Positions 26,852 to 35,720 of a DNA stretch of 64,000 nucleotides are shown here, piece after piece (position 1 is the stretch's first letter; every line of letters starts with the position of its first letter). Position numbers and translations under genes: made by a program. Under the pieces are notes generated by a model. That model saw nothing but the letters and a program-made list of their open reading frames with translations. It was not told the origin of the DNA and searched no databases. Source of the stretch: Bacillota bacterium (GTDB lineage: Bacteria > Bacillota > Clostridia > Lachnospirales > Lachnospiraceae); NCBI GenBank assembly GCA_023386815.1, contig JAEWIZ010000020.1, forward strand, positions 62,001 to 126,000. Reading direction: 5' to 3'.

Positions 26852-26905
26852 CAAAGGGGCTGTCGCACTGGCGGTTTTTTAATCGCCAGTGCGACAGCCC
26901 CTTTG
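26852..26905. terminator. perfect 22-bp hairpin, bidirectional terminator
   Basis: A 22-base arm (26852-26873) is perfectly complementary to 26884-26905 with a 10-base, T-rich loop. It lies 38 bases after the regulator stop and can end transcription from either side. The GGGGCTGTCGC core resembles common Clostridia terminators. Confidence 0.75.
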
Positions 26906-26925
26906 ATGAGAAAATCACTTCATGC

Positions 26926-27410
26926 TCAACAGGCTAAAGTCCATAAAAAAGGAGACGCTCTCACATCTTCATAACTTCCTCTAGCACACTCATAATATAC
27001 ATTTATTGTAGTGTTTATTTTTCTCAATAATCTTCCACAATGGGGACAATAAAAGATACCTTTTCTTCTGTCTTTACCCTTTAGAAGATCTCTTTTTTCG
27101 CTTAATGGCATCATTTTTCGTTGTTGACTTTCGTAATGATCCCCTCATGGGTAACCTCGACGATAATCCAGTTTTCTCTATCCACTTTTATGTTATCTGT
27201 CTTAGCAATATTTGTTCGAACACGTACATTACCAACCATATCACCAGCATACCTTTGGTCTCTCAGTATCTTTATTACTTTCGCTGATGTCCATATTGTT
27301 TTATTATCGATGGGATAATTAACGCTTTTTATAGGTTTTTGCATACCAAGCAGGTGTCATAAAATGAAATTCATTCAGCTTTTTTTGCAATCTGAACACT
27401 ATAATATTAT
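26926..27410 (-). pseudogene. fossil fragment of a large serine recombinase
   Basis: Two overlapping minus-strand frames encode near copies of the middle and zinc-ribbon parts of the recombinase at 28.6-30.3 kb. For example, DNKTIWTSAKVIKILRDQRYAGDMVGNVRVR is found in both places (shown only as the shared block), and GRRKGIFYCPHCGRLLR-type ribbon residues follow. The two pieces are shifted in frame around 27111. The part near 27340-27410 still matches at the DNA level but has stops. Both the N-terminal catalytic domain and the C-terminus are missing. It is a relic of an earlier copy or of a duplication next to the intact trio. Confidence 0.85.
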
Positions 27411-27530
27411 TAAGATACAACCTGGTGATTGAGATATCTTTCTATGATGTGACATATGGACATAGTCCAAATAATTCTTTTTTTGCCATCACGGTATCCT
27501 TTCTGATACTGGTATCGTTAAATATCGTAC

Positions 27531-27558
27531 TTGCATTCATAATCTCTTAAGTTATAAT
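27531..27558 (+). promoter_or_regulatory. promoter of the PNPOx-like gene
   Basis: TTGCAT (27531-27536), a 16-base spacer and TATAAT (27553-27558) lie about 50 bases upstream of the ribosome site TTGGAGG. Spacing and -10 match are good. Confidence 0.55.
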
Positions 27559-27608
27559 AACACCTGTAAAATAAAAATACAATAAAATAAAAATTGGAGG
27601 ACTTATTT

Positions 27609-28004
27609 GTGAATGAAGTACTAAATTACTTGAAATCCTGTGGAACCTTTTACATTGCAACCGTTGAAGAAGAGCAACCTCATGTAAGACCATTTGGAGC
27701 AGTCTGCAAATTTGAAGGCAAACTTTATATTGTAACAAATAATCAGAAAAACGTTTATGCACAAATGCTGAATAATGCAAAAGTTGAAATCTGTGGAATG
27801 TCAAAAGGAACTTGGATCCGCATTGAAGGAAAAGCAATTCATGACTCTCGCCGTGAAGCACGAGTAGCTATGATGGATGACAACAAGGCAAGTCTTAGCA
27901 GTATGTATACCGTAGATGATAACCTGATGGAAGTATTGTATTTAGAGGATGCAACAGCAACCATCTATTCTTTCACTGGGGAACCTAAAGTTATCAATTT
28001 TTAA
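27609..28004 (+). CDS. pyridoxamine 5'-phosphate oxidase-like flavin-binding protein
   Basis: A 131-residue split-barrel protein of the PNPOx-like family, with TFYIATVEEEQPHVRPFGAV at the N-terminus, the classical flavin-binding strand pair, and KGTWIRIEGKA later. Start: a GTG at 27609 eight bases after GGAGG fits better than an in-frame TTG lying on the ribosome site. Related single-domain proteins bind FMN and serve as small reductases or sensors. No partner gene is adjacent, and it sits alone between the recombinase fossil and the intact recombinases. Confidence 0.85.
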   Translation: MNEVLNYLKSCGTFYIATVEEEQPHVRPFGAVCKFEGKLYIVTNNQKNVYAQMLNNAKVEICGMSKGTWIRIEGKAIHDSRREARVAMMDDNKASLSSMYTVDDNLMEVLYLEDATATIYSFTGEPKVINF

Positions 28005-28084
28005 ATATCACCATGACGGAATGTGAAAACATCAGCCGACTATCCAAAAAGAAGCATCCTGTCAGATTATAATTTTACTGATTC

Positions 28085-28126
28085 TATATCATAAAAGCCG
28101 TGGAAGACAGCGGCTTTTATGATATA
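28085..28126. terminator. perfect 16-bp hairpin after the PNPOx-like gene
   Basis: TATATCATAAAAGCCG (28085-28100) is perfectly complementary to CGGCTTTTATGATATA (28111-28126) with a 10-base loop, about 80 bases after the stop. There is no strong T run, so termination is plausible but not proven. The 620-base gap from 28005 to 28627 contains this hairpin, the one at 28290-28341, and a short coding-like remnant. Confidence 0.5.
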
Positions 28127-28289
28127 AAATCTATTTTAAGACCCTCATCAGAGGTCTCCACCATTCCATCCATTTTCTTATTCATCTTGAAGAGTTTCCA
28201 ATAATTTCGCTCTTTGCCTTTTAATCCGCTATGACATATTAATTAAATTGTATCTATCACTTAAGAAAACTTGCTTGTAGCAAAAAATG

Positions 28290-28341
28290 AGCCACTTTAC
28301 AATGAAACAGGTAATCTAACCTGCTTATATATAAAGTGGCT
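28290..28341 (-). terminator. terminator downstream of the first recombinase trio
   Basis: AGCCACTTTA (28290-28299) pairs with TAAAGTGGCT (28332-28341), enclosing a small CAGGT/ACCTG hairpin. On the minus strand the stem is followed by CATTTTTTG, a U-tract, which fits termination of the recombinase operon about 290 bases after its last stop. Confidence 0.5.
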
Positions 28342-28416
28342 TAAAAAACGTATATATTTAGTATAATTCTCTCTGACTAATTCTTTAGTTTAAAACTATT
28401 GTGAATCCGTATTAGC

Positions 28417-28491
28417 TTATTTGGCCGGCACTGTTGTTGGAATAGCCATTTCTGTATTGCTTGTTTCTTCTTCCACTTTTGGAGTTTCAGA
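28417..28491 (-). pseudogene. short coding-like remnant ending in a stop
   Basis: A minus-strand frame of 24 codons reads SETPKVEEETSNTEM-like, then AIPTTVPAK and TAA, with an in-frame stop just upstream. The Thr/Glu/Pro-rich composition resembles the tail of a surface or lipoprotein gene. It could be the 3' end of a gene disrupted by the recombinase element, but this is only a composition argument. Confidence 0.25.
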
Positions 28492-28627
28492 TTAACCATC
28501 TACATAAGCAACCCTTGATTGATTGCCAACTAATAACCTTTACTAAAAAGCTCTTATTTCTAACATATAAGTCTCATATTTATTATAATCGTTTATCACT
28601 TTTTCACCGTATTCCATCACAATTCCT

Positions 28628-30250
28628 TTACCCAGCACTCCTATGTTCGAGTAATCTTATTAGTTGTTTTCCTATATCCTCAAATCTCCAAACCACTGAT
28701 ACATCCACATCCGTTGTAACAATTACCTTACTGGCAAACTCTGAAATATCTGAGTAAGAAATTTCTTTCATATTTTTATATTTTTCTATCAACTCTCGCA
28801 TTTTCTGTTCCAGCTGATCTTGTTCTTCCTTGCTACCAATATCATTTGCAATTTGCACCTTTTTCGATTCTAATTCATCTATTTGCATGGTGATCTGTTG
28901 CTTCCTAAGAATATATTCATCTTTTGTGATTACTCCATCTCTATAACGTTCATATAGGCTCATCTTAGATTGCATTAATTTATTAACTGCTGCATCCACA
29001 TCTGCTGCTGTCATGATTGTCTGGGACTCTTTCATCTTCGTACGTTTAATTTCACGTATAAGTATTTCACCTTCAATCAGTACCTGCATATAAGCTCGGA
29101 TCATATCAGTTATGATTTCTATCAATCTCTTTTCAGATACCCGAATCTTTGTACATTCTGATTTTGGCTCATAACTTCCTCTAGCACACTCATAATATGG
29201 GTTTATTGTAGTATTGGTCTTTCTCAATAAACGCCCGCAATGGGGACAATAAAAGATACCTTTTCTTCTGTCTTTGCCTTTTGAGGGGTCCTTCTTGTCA
29301 CCTAAAGGCATGATGTCGTTGTTGACCTTCAAGAAAATATCTTTCGCTACAATTCCTTCGTGGGTACCCTCTACAATAATCCAGTTTTCTCTATCTACCT
29401 TTATATTATCTGTCCTAGCAATTTTAGTACGAACACGTACATTGCCAACCATATCACCAGCATACCTTTGGTCTCTCAGTATCTTTATTACTTTAGCTGA
29501 TGTCCATATTGTTTTATTATCCATAGGATAATTACGCTTTTTATAGGCTCTTGCATACCACGCAGGTGTCATAATATTAAGTTCATTCAGTTTTTTTGCA
29601 ATCTGAACACCATTCAAACCATCCAAGGCATATTGAAAAATCATCTGTACAATAGGAGCTGTCTCTTCATCAATAATCAGCTGATGCTTGTTTACCGGAT
29701 TCTTCTTGTAACCGAATATAGCTATTGGACTTATGTAATCTCCTCTATTCTGCCTGCTTTTAATTCCACTCTTTACCTTCTTAGATAAATCTTTAATATA
29801 ATAATCATTGATTAGATTCATCATTGGAATTGTGATTCCTTCAGAAGAATCCAATTCATTACTATCGTAGCCATCATTAATAGATATAACTCTAATCTGT
29901 AGTTCTGGGAATATTTCCTCCAGATATTTACCAACTCCAAGAAAGTTCCTGCCAAATCTAGAATAATCCTTAAATATGATAGTATCTATTTTTCGGCATT
30001 CTGCATCTGCTATCATTTTTTGAAAATTCGGCCTGTTAAAGTTCGTTCCCGAATAACCATCATCACAATACTCTATTAAGTTACTATTCAAGAATTCTTT
30101 TCTTCTTTTTAGAAAATTTTCTATCAACTTCCTTTGATTAGAAATGCTGTTACTTTCCTCTTTCATTGTCCCATTTTGGTCTGAGCCTACGTCATAATCT
30201 TCATCTGACAATCTGAGATAAATACCTATATTTCTACTTAATCTTAGCAT
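28628..30250 (-). CDS. large serine recombinase, third of trio 1
   Basis: A 540-residue large serine recombinase. The N-terminal catalytic domain contains the nucleophile in SNSISNQRKL, then DDGYSGTNFNRPNFQ and KDYSRFGRN. The recombinase domain follows, then a zinc ribbon with CPHCGRLL and a second Cys pair (ECARGSYEPKSEC), and a C-terminal coiled coil. The ATG at 30250 is used; the gene overlaps the previous recombinase by 17 bases, so translation is coupled. It is the last gene of the three-recombinase operon and its sequence is copied in the fossil at 26.9-27.4 kb. Confidence 0.92.
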   Translation of the reverse strand: MLRLSRNIGIYLRLSDEDYDVGSDQNGTMKEESNSISNQRKLIENFLKRRKEFLNSNLIEYCDDGYSGTNFNRPNFQKMIADAECRKIDTIIFKDYSRFGRNFLGVGKYLEEIFPELQIRVISINDGYDSNELDSSEGITIPMMNLINDYYIKDLSKKVKSGIKSRQNRGDYISPIAIFGYKKNPVNKHQLIIDEETAPIVQMIFQYALDGLNGVQIAKKLNELNIMTPAWYARAYKKRNYPMDNKTIWTSAKVIKILRDQRYAGDMVGNVRVRTKIARTDNIKVDRENWIIVEGTHEGIVAKDIFLKVNNDIMPLGDKKDPSKGKDRRKGIFYCPHCGRLLRKTNTTINPYYECARGSYEPKSECTKIRVSEKRLIEIITDMIRAYMQVLIEGEILIREIKRTKMKESQTIMTAADVDAAVNKLMQSKMSLYERYRDGVITKDEYILRKQQITMQIDELESKKVQIANDIGSKEEQDQLEQKMRELIEKYKNMKEISYSDISEFASKVIVTTDVDVSVVWRFEDIGKQLIRLLEHRSAG

Positions 30251-31928
30251 TGAAATCACCAGCCCTTTGCTTAGCCAACTGAATTGTTTTCTGGAATTGG
30301 TCCATGCAGTTCAATGTTATACCAAGTTGACCATCCTGATATACAATTACTCTACTGATAAATGCATCTACCATCTCTTGGCTTAATTCTTTAGCTTTTC
30401 CGAGTTTTAATACCCTATCATCCCATTCCTTACTGATAACGTATTTATCTCCATAGCTTTTTATAAGTTCTTCTTGTAAGCTAAGTCGTGCATCTATATC
30501 AGAAATTTTCTCTTTATACTCTCCCGAAGCATAGATATATTCTTCTTGATCAAGCAGGGATTCCGTATAGTCCTTATATAAACCAGCTACCAATTCAATA
30601 TAACGTGCTTTTTCAGCTTTTAGCTGATTTAACTCACTTTTCAGTTGGCTACTCTTCTTTATTGCTGTTTCACTTCCATTTTCTTGTTGTAGGTACTGCA
30701 TGCTATCAGTAAACAAATTCATGTGTGATTTTACAATCTCGAAAACTGTAGTTTCTACAACTTCCTTCTTAACACTTCTTTGCACACATTTATGACCATT
30801 TGATTCAATCACTGACCTACATCTATAGTAGAAATGAGTTGCTCGCTTTGTTCTACTAATTCCAATCGTCATTGCACGATTACAATCTGCACAATATATC
30901 TTTCCTCGAAACAAATTCAGCGTAGGTTCTTTCTCATTATCGGTTAAAATATTATTAAATTTCACTCTCCGTTTTTCCACGATGTCTTGCACTCTATCAA
31001 AGATTTTAACAGATATAATGGCTTCATGAGTATCTTTAACAATAATCCACTCATTTTGTGGAGCTTTATACTGTTCTTCCCTCCTACTTAAGGATTGCCT
31101 GTGAACTCCTTGAACCATATGACCAAGATACATTTGATTTTTCAACATTTGTGATATGGTTCCTCTGCGCCATATCATGGTCCTATATTTCTCCGCCTTC
31201 ACCAACCTCTTTTTGTACCGGTATGCAAAAGGAGATAGAATATCTTCTTCATTTAATGTCTGCGCTATTTTACCATCACTGACACCTTCAATCTTCATAC
31301 AAAATATTCTTTTTACAACTGGAGCAGTTTCTTCATCAACAACCAACTGATTGCAATTACCATCTGCTTTACGATATCCATAAGGCGCATTTGCCCCAAT
31401 ATATTCTCCGTTCAATTGTTTTGTACGGAAGGCTGATGTCAGCTTCCTTGATAAATCTTTCGAATACTGCTCATTCATGATATTTCTTAATGGAACTGAT
31501 ATACCATCCTTTTCACATTTTATATCTGCACTATCATAGTGATCATTGAGAGAAATAAATCGAATTCCATAGGCAGGAAATAAGGATTCCATATAAGCTC
31601 CTGCTTCTAGATAATTTCTTCCCAGCCTAGAACCATCCTTTACGACAATCGCCTGGAACATACCAGCTTTCATATCAATTATCATCTGCTTAAATGCCGG
31701 TCTATCAAAATTAGTCCCTGTAAAGCCATTATCTGAATAAACCTTATACAAGACCAGATCTTCGGAATCGTTCACATAGTCCATCAGCATAGCTATCTGG
31801 TTCTCGAGAGAACTATCATCCTCATGAGACTTTCTTGCATAAACAGCTGTCCCTATAGTCTGTCCCATAGCTAGTTCTATGTTATTTTTTTCATCTATCC
31901 CTGTTACAATTCGAGACTTTCTAGCCAT
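30234..31928 (-). CDS. large serine recombinase, second of trio 1
   Basis: A 564-residue large serine recombinase. The catalytic serine lies in DDSSLENQIAML, followed by DNGFTGTNFDRPAFK and KDGSRLGRNYLE. The zinc ribbon has CADCNRAM and, further on, YYRCRSVIESNGHKC. A long coiled coil (about 400-490) precedes the C-terminus. It starts 3 bases after the stop of the first trio member, with a GGGGG-type ribosome site. It matches the middle member of trio 2 in arrangement. Confidence 0.92.
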   Translation of the reverse strand: MARKSRIVTGIDEKNNIELAMGQTIGTAVYARKSHEDDSSLENQIAMLMDYVNDSEDLVLYKVYSDNGFTGTNFDRPAFKQMIIDMKAGMFQAIVVKDGSRLGRNYLEAGAYMESLFPAYGIRFISLNDHYDSADIKCEKDGISVPLRNIMNEQYSKDLSRKLTSAFRTKQLNGEYIGANAPYGYRKADGNCNQLVVDEETAPVVKRIFCMKIEGVSDGKIAQTLNEEDILSPFAYRYKKRLVKAEKYRTMIWRRGTISQMLKNQMYLGHMVQGVHRQSLSRREEQYKAPQNEWIIVKDTHEAIISVKIFDRVQDIVEKRRVKFNNILTDNEKEPTLNLFRGKIYCADCNRAMTIGISRTKRATHFYYRCRSVIESNGHKCVQRSVKKEVVETTVFEIVKSHMNLFTDSMQYLQQENGSETAIKKSSQLKSELNQLKAEKARYIELVAGLYKDYTESLLDQEEYIYASGEYKEKISDIDARLSLQEELIKSYGDKYVISKEWDDRVLKLGKAKELSQEMVDAFISRVIVYQDGQLGITLNCMDQFQKTIQLAKQRAGDFNAKIK

Positions 31929-31931
31929 ACC

Positions 31932-33596
31932 TTATACCCCCTTTTTCATCAGTAGCAATTCCTTCGCATTCATAATGTACTTAATACAAGCATTATATTT
32001 ATCTTGAAATTTAAAGCGTATTCCAATCCTTCCGTCCTGATAAATATAAATTTTATCTATTAATTGATTTGCAATTTTTCTCGTTACCTGTTTAATATTT
32101 ATATGCTCTTTATAGATAGATACCCATTTTACTCGCTCACCTTTATCATTATATATCTGACCAATTTCTTCTTTCAGATGTCTTATGGCCTCAGTTGCTT
32201 CGTCAGCTCGTCTTTGATACTCTTCTTTTAAATACAAATACTCCTCTTTATCAATGATGCTTTCTCTGAGGTCTTCATAGAGAGAAAGCTTTAATTTCTT
32301 GCATTTATCAATTTCTTCTTCGTTCCAAAGGATTCGTTCATCCAGTTTTTCAATCTCTTTCTTCTGAAATTTTTTGGCAGACAATTCATTCAACATTTCA
32401 TCTGCATTCAATACAGCTGAGATATGTTTCTGTAATGTATTCAGAATTGTTTGATTTAGTATTTCCTCTTTCATAGCATGAGAAGAACACACTTTACTAT
32501 TTTTCTTATTATTGGAGCAAACAAAATATACATATTTTTTTTGATTGGCTCCAGGTATCGTTTTTCTTACCATACTATGCTTACAATCCCCACAATACAA
32601 CATACCAGCATATGCATATACCCGGCTTTCAGTAGGAGCGGTTCGTGTATCTCTGCCTAAAATCTCCTGGACTCTGAGAAAATCCTGCCTATCAATGATA
32701 GGTTCGTGTGTATTTTCTGTTCGAATCCATCCAGACATATTATTCTGACGAACTCTCTCTGATCGGTAGGTAGGTTTTGAACGTACTCCCTGAATCAACG
32801 TACCTATATATACTTCATTTTTTAGAATTCGTGATACAGTCTGAGCACACCACTTTGCTTTGGCATTCGTCTTAAAACTACATTGAAAGTTAATTCCTTT
32901 CATTCTCTTATATTCCATAGGAGATGGAACTCCAATAGAATTCAATTTCTCTGCAATAAGAGATTGATTCATACCATCTAGTTTCCAATTGAAAATATCT
33001 TTTACTACGTTAGCTGCGTAGTCATCAATTACCAGAAGATTTTTATCTTCCTCGCATTTTTTATAACCAAAGGTCGTGAATGCCCCGGTAAACTCACCTT
33101 TTTTACGTTTTACCTCTAGATTAGAACGAATTTTGATACTAATATCTCTACTATATGCATCATTCAATAGATTCTTAAAAGGAATAATAATATCCTCATC
33201 TAGTCCTACTGCATTTAACGAATCATAGTTATCGTTAATTGCAATAAAGCGTATTCCTTGGGAAGGGAATATCTCCTGAATGTATTCTCCAACTTTCAAA
33301 TAGTTTCTACCTATACGAGATAAGTCCTTAACGATGACGCAGTTTATTTTCTTTTCTTTGATATCTTGTAATAATAGTTGAAATCCCGGGCGATTAAAAT
33401 TAGTACCTGTATATCCATCATCTTCTCGAATGGAATGTACCCTTATTTCCGGATGCGAAATAAGAAACTGTTGTATCAGTTCCTTTTGATTTGAAATGCT
33501 GTTGCTTTCGTACTTACTTCCAGTATCGATGTCACCATCTTCTTTTGAAAGTCGCACGTAAATATCAGCATCATAGATAATTGAATTGTTATCCAT
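31932..33596 (-). CDS. large serine recombinase, first of trio 1
   Basis: A 554-residue large serine recombinase and first gene of the operon. It has the catalytic serine in SNSISNQKELIQ, DDGYTGTNFNRPGF, KDLSRIGRNYLKVG, a zinc ribbon with CGDCKHSM and a distal FVCSNNKKNSKVC, and a coiled coil around 400-470. The GGAGGTGCAC ribosome site is strong. It is clearly related to the first member of trio 2 (positions 46991-48709), with shared ordering of the recombinase blocks. Confidence 0.92.
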   Translation of the reverse strand: MDNNSIIYDADIYVRLSKEDGDIDTGSKYESNSISNQKELIQQFLISHPEIRVHSIREDDGYTGTNFNRPGFQLLLQDIKEKKINCVIVKDLSRIGRNYLKVGEYIQEIFPSQGIRFIAINDNYDSLNAVGLDEDIIIPFKNLLNDAYSRDISIKIRSNLEVKRKKGEFTGAFTTFGYKKCEEDKNLLVIDDYAANVVKDIFNWKLDGMNQSLIAEKLNSIGVPSPMEYKRMKGINFQCSFKTNAKAKWCAQTVSRILKNEVYIGTLIQGVRSKPTYRSERVRQNNMSGWIRTENTHEPIIDRQDFLRVQEILGRDTRTAPTESRVYAYAGMLYCGDCKHSMVRKTIPGANQKKYVYFVCSNNKKNSKVCSSHAMKEEILNQTILNTLQKHISAVLNADEMLNELSAKKFQKKEIEKLDERILWNEEEIDKCKKLKLSLYEDLRESIIDKEEYLYLKEEYQRRADEATEAIRHLKEEIGQIYNDKGERVKWVSIYKEHINIKQVTRKIANQLIDKIYIYQDGRIGIRFKFQDKYNACIKYIMNAKELLLMKKGV

Positions 33597-33646
33597 TGTG
33601 CACCTCCATAATTCTTTTCACTGTTGTCAATGAATCAAAGAAATAT

Positions 33647-33703
33647 GGAAATCCCACAAAGTTTAGTCCTCTTACACATTAACATAACTTTTATGGGATT
33701 TCC
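33647..33703. repeat. inverted repeat upstream of the recombinase trio
   Basis: GGAAATCCCA (33647-33656) is the exact reverse complement of TGGGATTTCC (33694-33703), with partly paired flanks. It lies in the 115-base gap before the first recombinase. It may be a terminator for the small gene upstream, or a regulatory or recombinase site. Confidence 0.4.
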
Positions 33704-33711
33704 ACAATATT

Positions 33712-33972
33712 TTATGTATTTAATAGTAATTTTTCAAATCGCTGTTCAAAGGTCACATCCGTATCTTCATATTCTACCTTTACTACTACATCTCCAACAC
33801 GAAAACAATAAGGATTATCCAGCTTCTCAATAAAATCAAGTATTCTGTCCTGTAGAGGTAACGTATTATCTACAATGACCATTCTGATATCCACCAATTT
33901 TTCCTTATCAACTGTACGGATATCAACATTTTTCATTTTGTTTAATCTTTCTTCTATATCAGCAATTCCCAT
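33712..33972 (-). CDS. small conserved mobile-element protein (DUF6870-like)
   Basis: An 86-residue acidic protein with MKNVDIRTVDKEKLVDIRMVIVD, then NPYCFRVGDVVVKVEYEDTDVTFEQ. This pattern is one I remember for a small family (DUF6870) encoded beside serine recombinases in Clostridia elements, where its function is unknown. The CGGAGG site before the ATG is strong, and the gene opens the recombinase operon. Confidence 0.65.
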   Translation of the reverse strand: MGIADIEERLNKMKNVDIRTVDKEKLVDIRMVIVDNTLPLQDRILDFIEKLDNPYCFRVGDVVVKVEYEDTDVTFEQRFEKLLLNT

Positions 33973-34034
33973 TTTATCGACCTCCGAATACTACAGAATA
34001 TTCATAACAGCTTTTCCACTATTCATAAAATCCG

Positions 34035-34442
34035 TCAGTTAAGCATTTCTTTTAACTTTGTTAAAATTCTTTCATGCTGACGATAAATCCTGATCAGCGG
34101 AGCATTCCATTCCTTAGAAAGTGATCGAAGAGATTTACCTTTATAATAAATTTCATTGATTAGCTTTCGTTCTGAAATATCCAATTTTCTCAAAGACATC
34201 TTTAACTCTTCAATCATGTATTTAATCTCTATTTGCTCTTCTATAGATAATAGATTTTGATTACTCAATAATTCCTCACCTGTCATATCTTCATAGTCCA
34301 GCCCATGATATGAAAAGGTTCCCTTTAACAAATCCCTTTCCACCTGATAACGTTCTCTACGTTCCATGCGGTAATACTCTTTATAAACTTCTTCTGAAAC
34401 TTCAACTAGCGTTTCATCAACTCTTATATATTTCTTTATCAT
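34035..34442 (-). CDS. sigma-70-region-4-like DNA-binding protein
   Basis: A 135-residue protein whose C-terminal half reads LDISERKLINEIYYKGKSLRSLSKEWN, a sigma region 4-like helix-turn-helix. The N-terminal half resembles the small sigma-like proteins of conjugative transposons. Start at 34442: GAGGAAAG precedes this ATG, while an earlier ATG lacks a site. It may regulate element genes. The gene is 27 bases after the resolvase-like gene. Confidence 0.65.
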   Translation of the reverse strand: MIKKYIRVDETLVEVSEEVYKEYYRMERRERYQVERDLLKGTFSYHGLDYEDMTGEELLSNQNLLSIEEQIEIKYMIEELKMSLRKLDISERKLINEIYYKGKSLRSLSKEWNAPLIRIYRQHERILTKLKEMLN

Positions 34443-34469
34443 ATCCACTTTCCTCATGTCTCACATCCA

Positions 34470-34826
34470 TTAGCACGCATCATAGTTACAGTCAATTACT
34501 CCTTCATAGATAGAAATGAGCTTTCCTCCTACGTAATGTACCTGATCAAGGAAGTGTTTCTGTTCATCGATATCATCGGTAATATCATTTATGCTTCTAA
34601 TAAGTATCAAGCTACATTTTCCTGTTTCTATAACATCCATTAATGCATTAATAACCGGTCTGTCCACATCAAGGTCAGCCTTCTGGTCAACTATGACATC
34701 CATTAGTTTTAGTTTATTTCTATGTGCAAACTGATACATCTGGGCGCTCATATCCATAACTCTTAAATCACTTTTACGTGATTTAATAAATCCAATTGCC
34801 TTTTCATTTTCTAAAATCAATCTCAT
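34470..34826 (-). CDS. resolvase-like protein lacking the catalytic serine
   Basis: A 118-residue protein with the alternating pattern of a serine-resolvase N-terminal domain, for example VIVDQKADLDVDRPVINALMD and SLILIRSINDITDD, but no nucleophilic Ser/Arg motif where it should be. It may be a catalytically dead regulator or partner of the intact recombinases. It is grouped with the sigma-like gene and small protein in the same orientation. Confidence 0.5.
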   Translation of the reverse strand: MRLILENEKAIGFIKSRKSDLRVMDMSAQMYQFAHRNKLKLMDVIVDQKADLDVDRPVINALMDVIETGKCSLILIRSINDITDDIDEQKHFLDQVHYVGGKLISIYEGVIDCNYDAC

Positions 34827-35002
34827 CTCTAAGTACCTGTGCTTTCATAATATTTGAGTTACTTTGCGCGCTTGTGACTCAGTTTAAAGTTACGAACCAA
34901 TTTGTTTCTTGGTTATGTTACTATGATACTTAAATCCCCACCTATTCAACACCGCATAGATTGGGTAGTTACCCCCCGCCTTTTGGGTAGGGAAAGTCAG
35001 AT

Positions 35003-35317
35003 TTATATTTTTTCTATAATACCCTCAAGAATTTTTAATGCTAACTCCTGCTTATCAGATGGTATAGACTCAAAGGCTTCTACTAATCTTTGATTCATCA
35101 TTGTTGCTTCTCCTACCGCAAGGTAACCAATCGTAGTACCCAAAACGTTTGCCATTGATAGCAATGTTTCAACCGTAGTTCCATTGGTTCCTGCTTCAAT
35201 CTTTGCAACTGTCTTAACACTCATTCCTAATTTTTCAGCAAATTGCTCTTGTGTCATGTTTCTACACTTTCTTAATTCTTTAATTCTCTTTCCACTTTTA
35301 ATAATGTCGTAATACAT
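35003..35317 (-). CDS. XRE-family helix-turn-helix regulator
   Basis: A 104-residue DNA-binding protein with the HTH in GKRIKELRKCRNMTQEQFAEKLGMSVKTVAKIEAG (residues 9-43). A C-terminal helical extension may mediate dimerisation. It faces the same way as the recombinase operon. No site for it can be assigned. The XRE/ImmA pair at 36.8-37.9 kb is a separate system. Confidence 0.85.
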   Translation of the reverse strand: MYYDIIKSGKRIKELRKCRNMTQEQFAEKLGMSVKTVAKIEAGTNGTTVETLLSMANVLGTTIGYLAVGEATMMNQRLVEAFESIPSDKQELALKILEGIIEKI

Positions 35318-35346
35318 TGCGGCTCCTCCTGATCTACCAAAAAGTC

Positions 35347-35374
35347 AAAAAAAGGAGCCGATATTATCGACTCC
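35347..35374 (-). terminator. terminator before the XRE gene
   Basis: GGAGCCGAT (35354-35362) pairs with ATCGACTCC (35366-35374). On the minus strand it is followed by a T7 run (plus strand 35347-35353). It would stop transcription arriving from the ArpU-like gene. Confidence 0.6.
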
Positions 35375-35412
35375 TACTGCCCGGAAGAGAGTTGGCACCT
35401 GAAAATGAGCAT

Positions 35413-35450
35413 AAAAAAATCCCCGAACCATTGTTAAATGGTTTGAGGAT
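35413..35450 (-). terminator. second terminator in the same gap
   Basis: ATCCCC and AACCATT (35419-35432) pair with AATGGTT and GAGGAT (35437-35450), with a T7 run on the minus strand side. The 400-base gap between 35318 and 35720 thus holds two terminators and the 11-base repeat array. Confidence 0.65.
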
Positions 35451-35629
35451 CTCTAATTTTTTCTATATTCTATACAAAACCGTCAGCTTTACTGACGCTC
35501 ATATCATATATTTAATACCAAACTAACTCCATCATAAGGAGTATATCATGGCACTTGTACGAAAGCAGTACGCGGACAGTCCAGATTTCGTATGAATTTA
35601 ATCCGTCATTAGTCTTTGATATATCCATC

Positions 35630-35695
35630 GAAAGTCTATGAAAAGTCCGTCAAAAGTCCGCCAGAAGTCCGCCAGAAGTCTATCAGAAGTCCAAC
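35630..35695. repeat. six tandem 11-base repeats
   Basis: Six contiguous copies of an 11-base unit, consensus ARAAGTCYRYC, at 35630, 35641, 35652, 35663, 35674 and 35685. The unit is not a multiple of three and no gene covers it, so it resembles iterons or an arrayed protein-binding site such as a replication origin or transfer origin. It lies just after the ArpU-like gene. Confidence 0.7.
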
Positions 35696-35720
35696 ATACA
35701 CAACTGCTCCTTTGTCTTTT

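Noticed and set aside
35630..35695. CRISPR array
   Set aside because: The repeats are contiguous 11-mers without spacers, and no cas genes are present.
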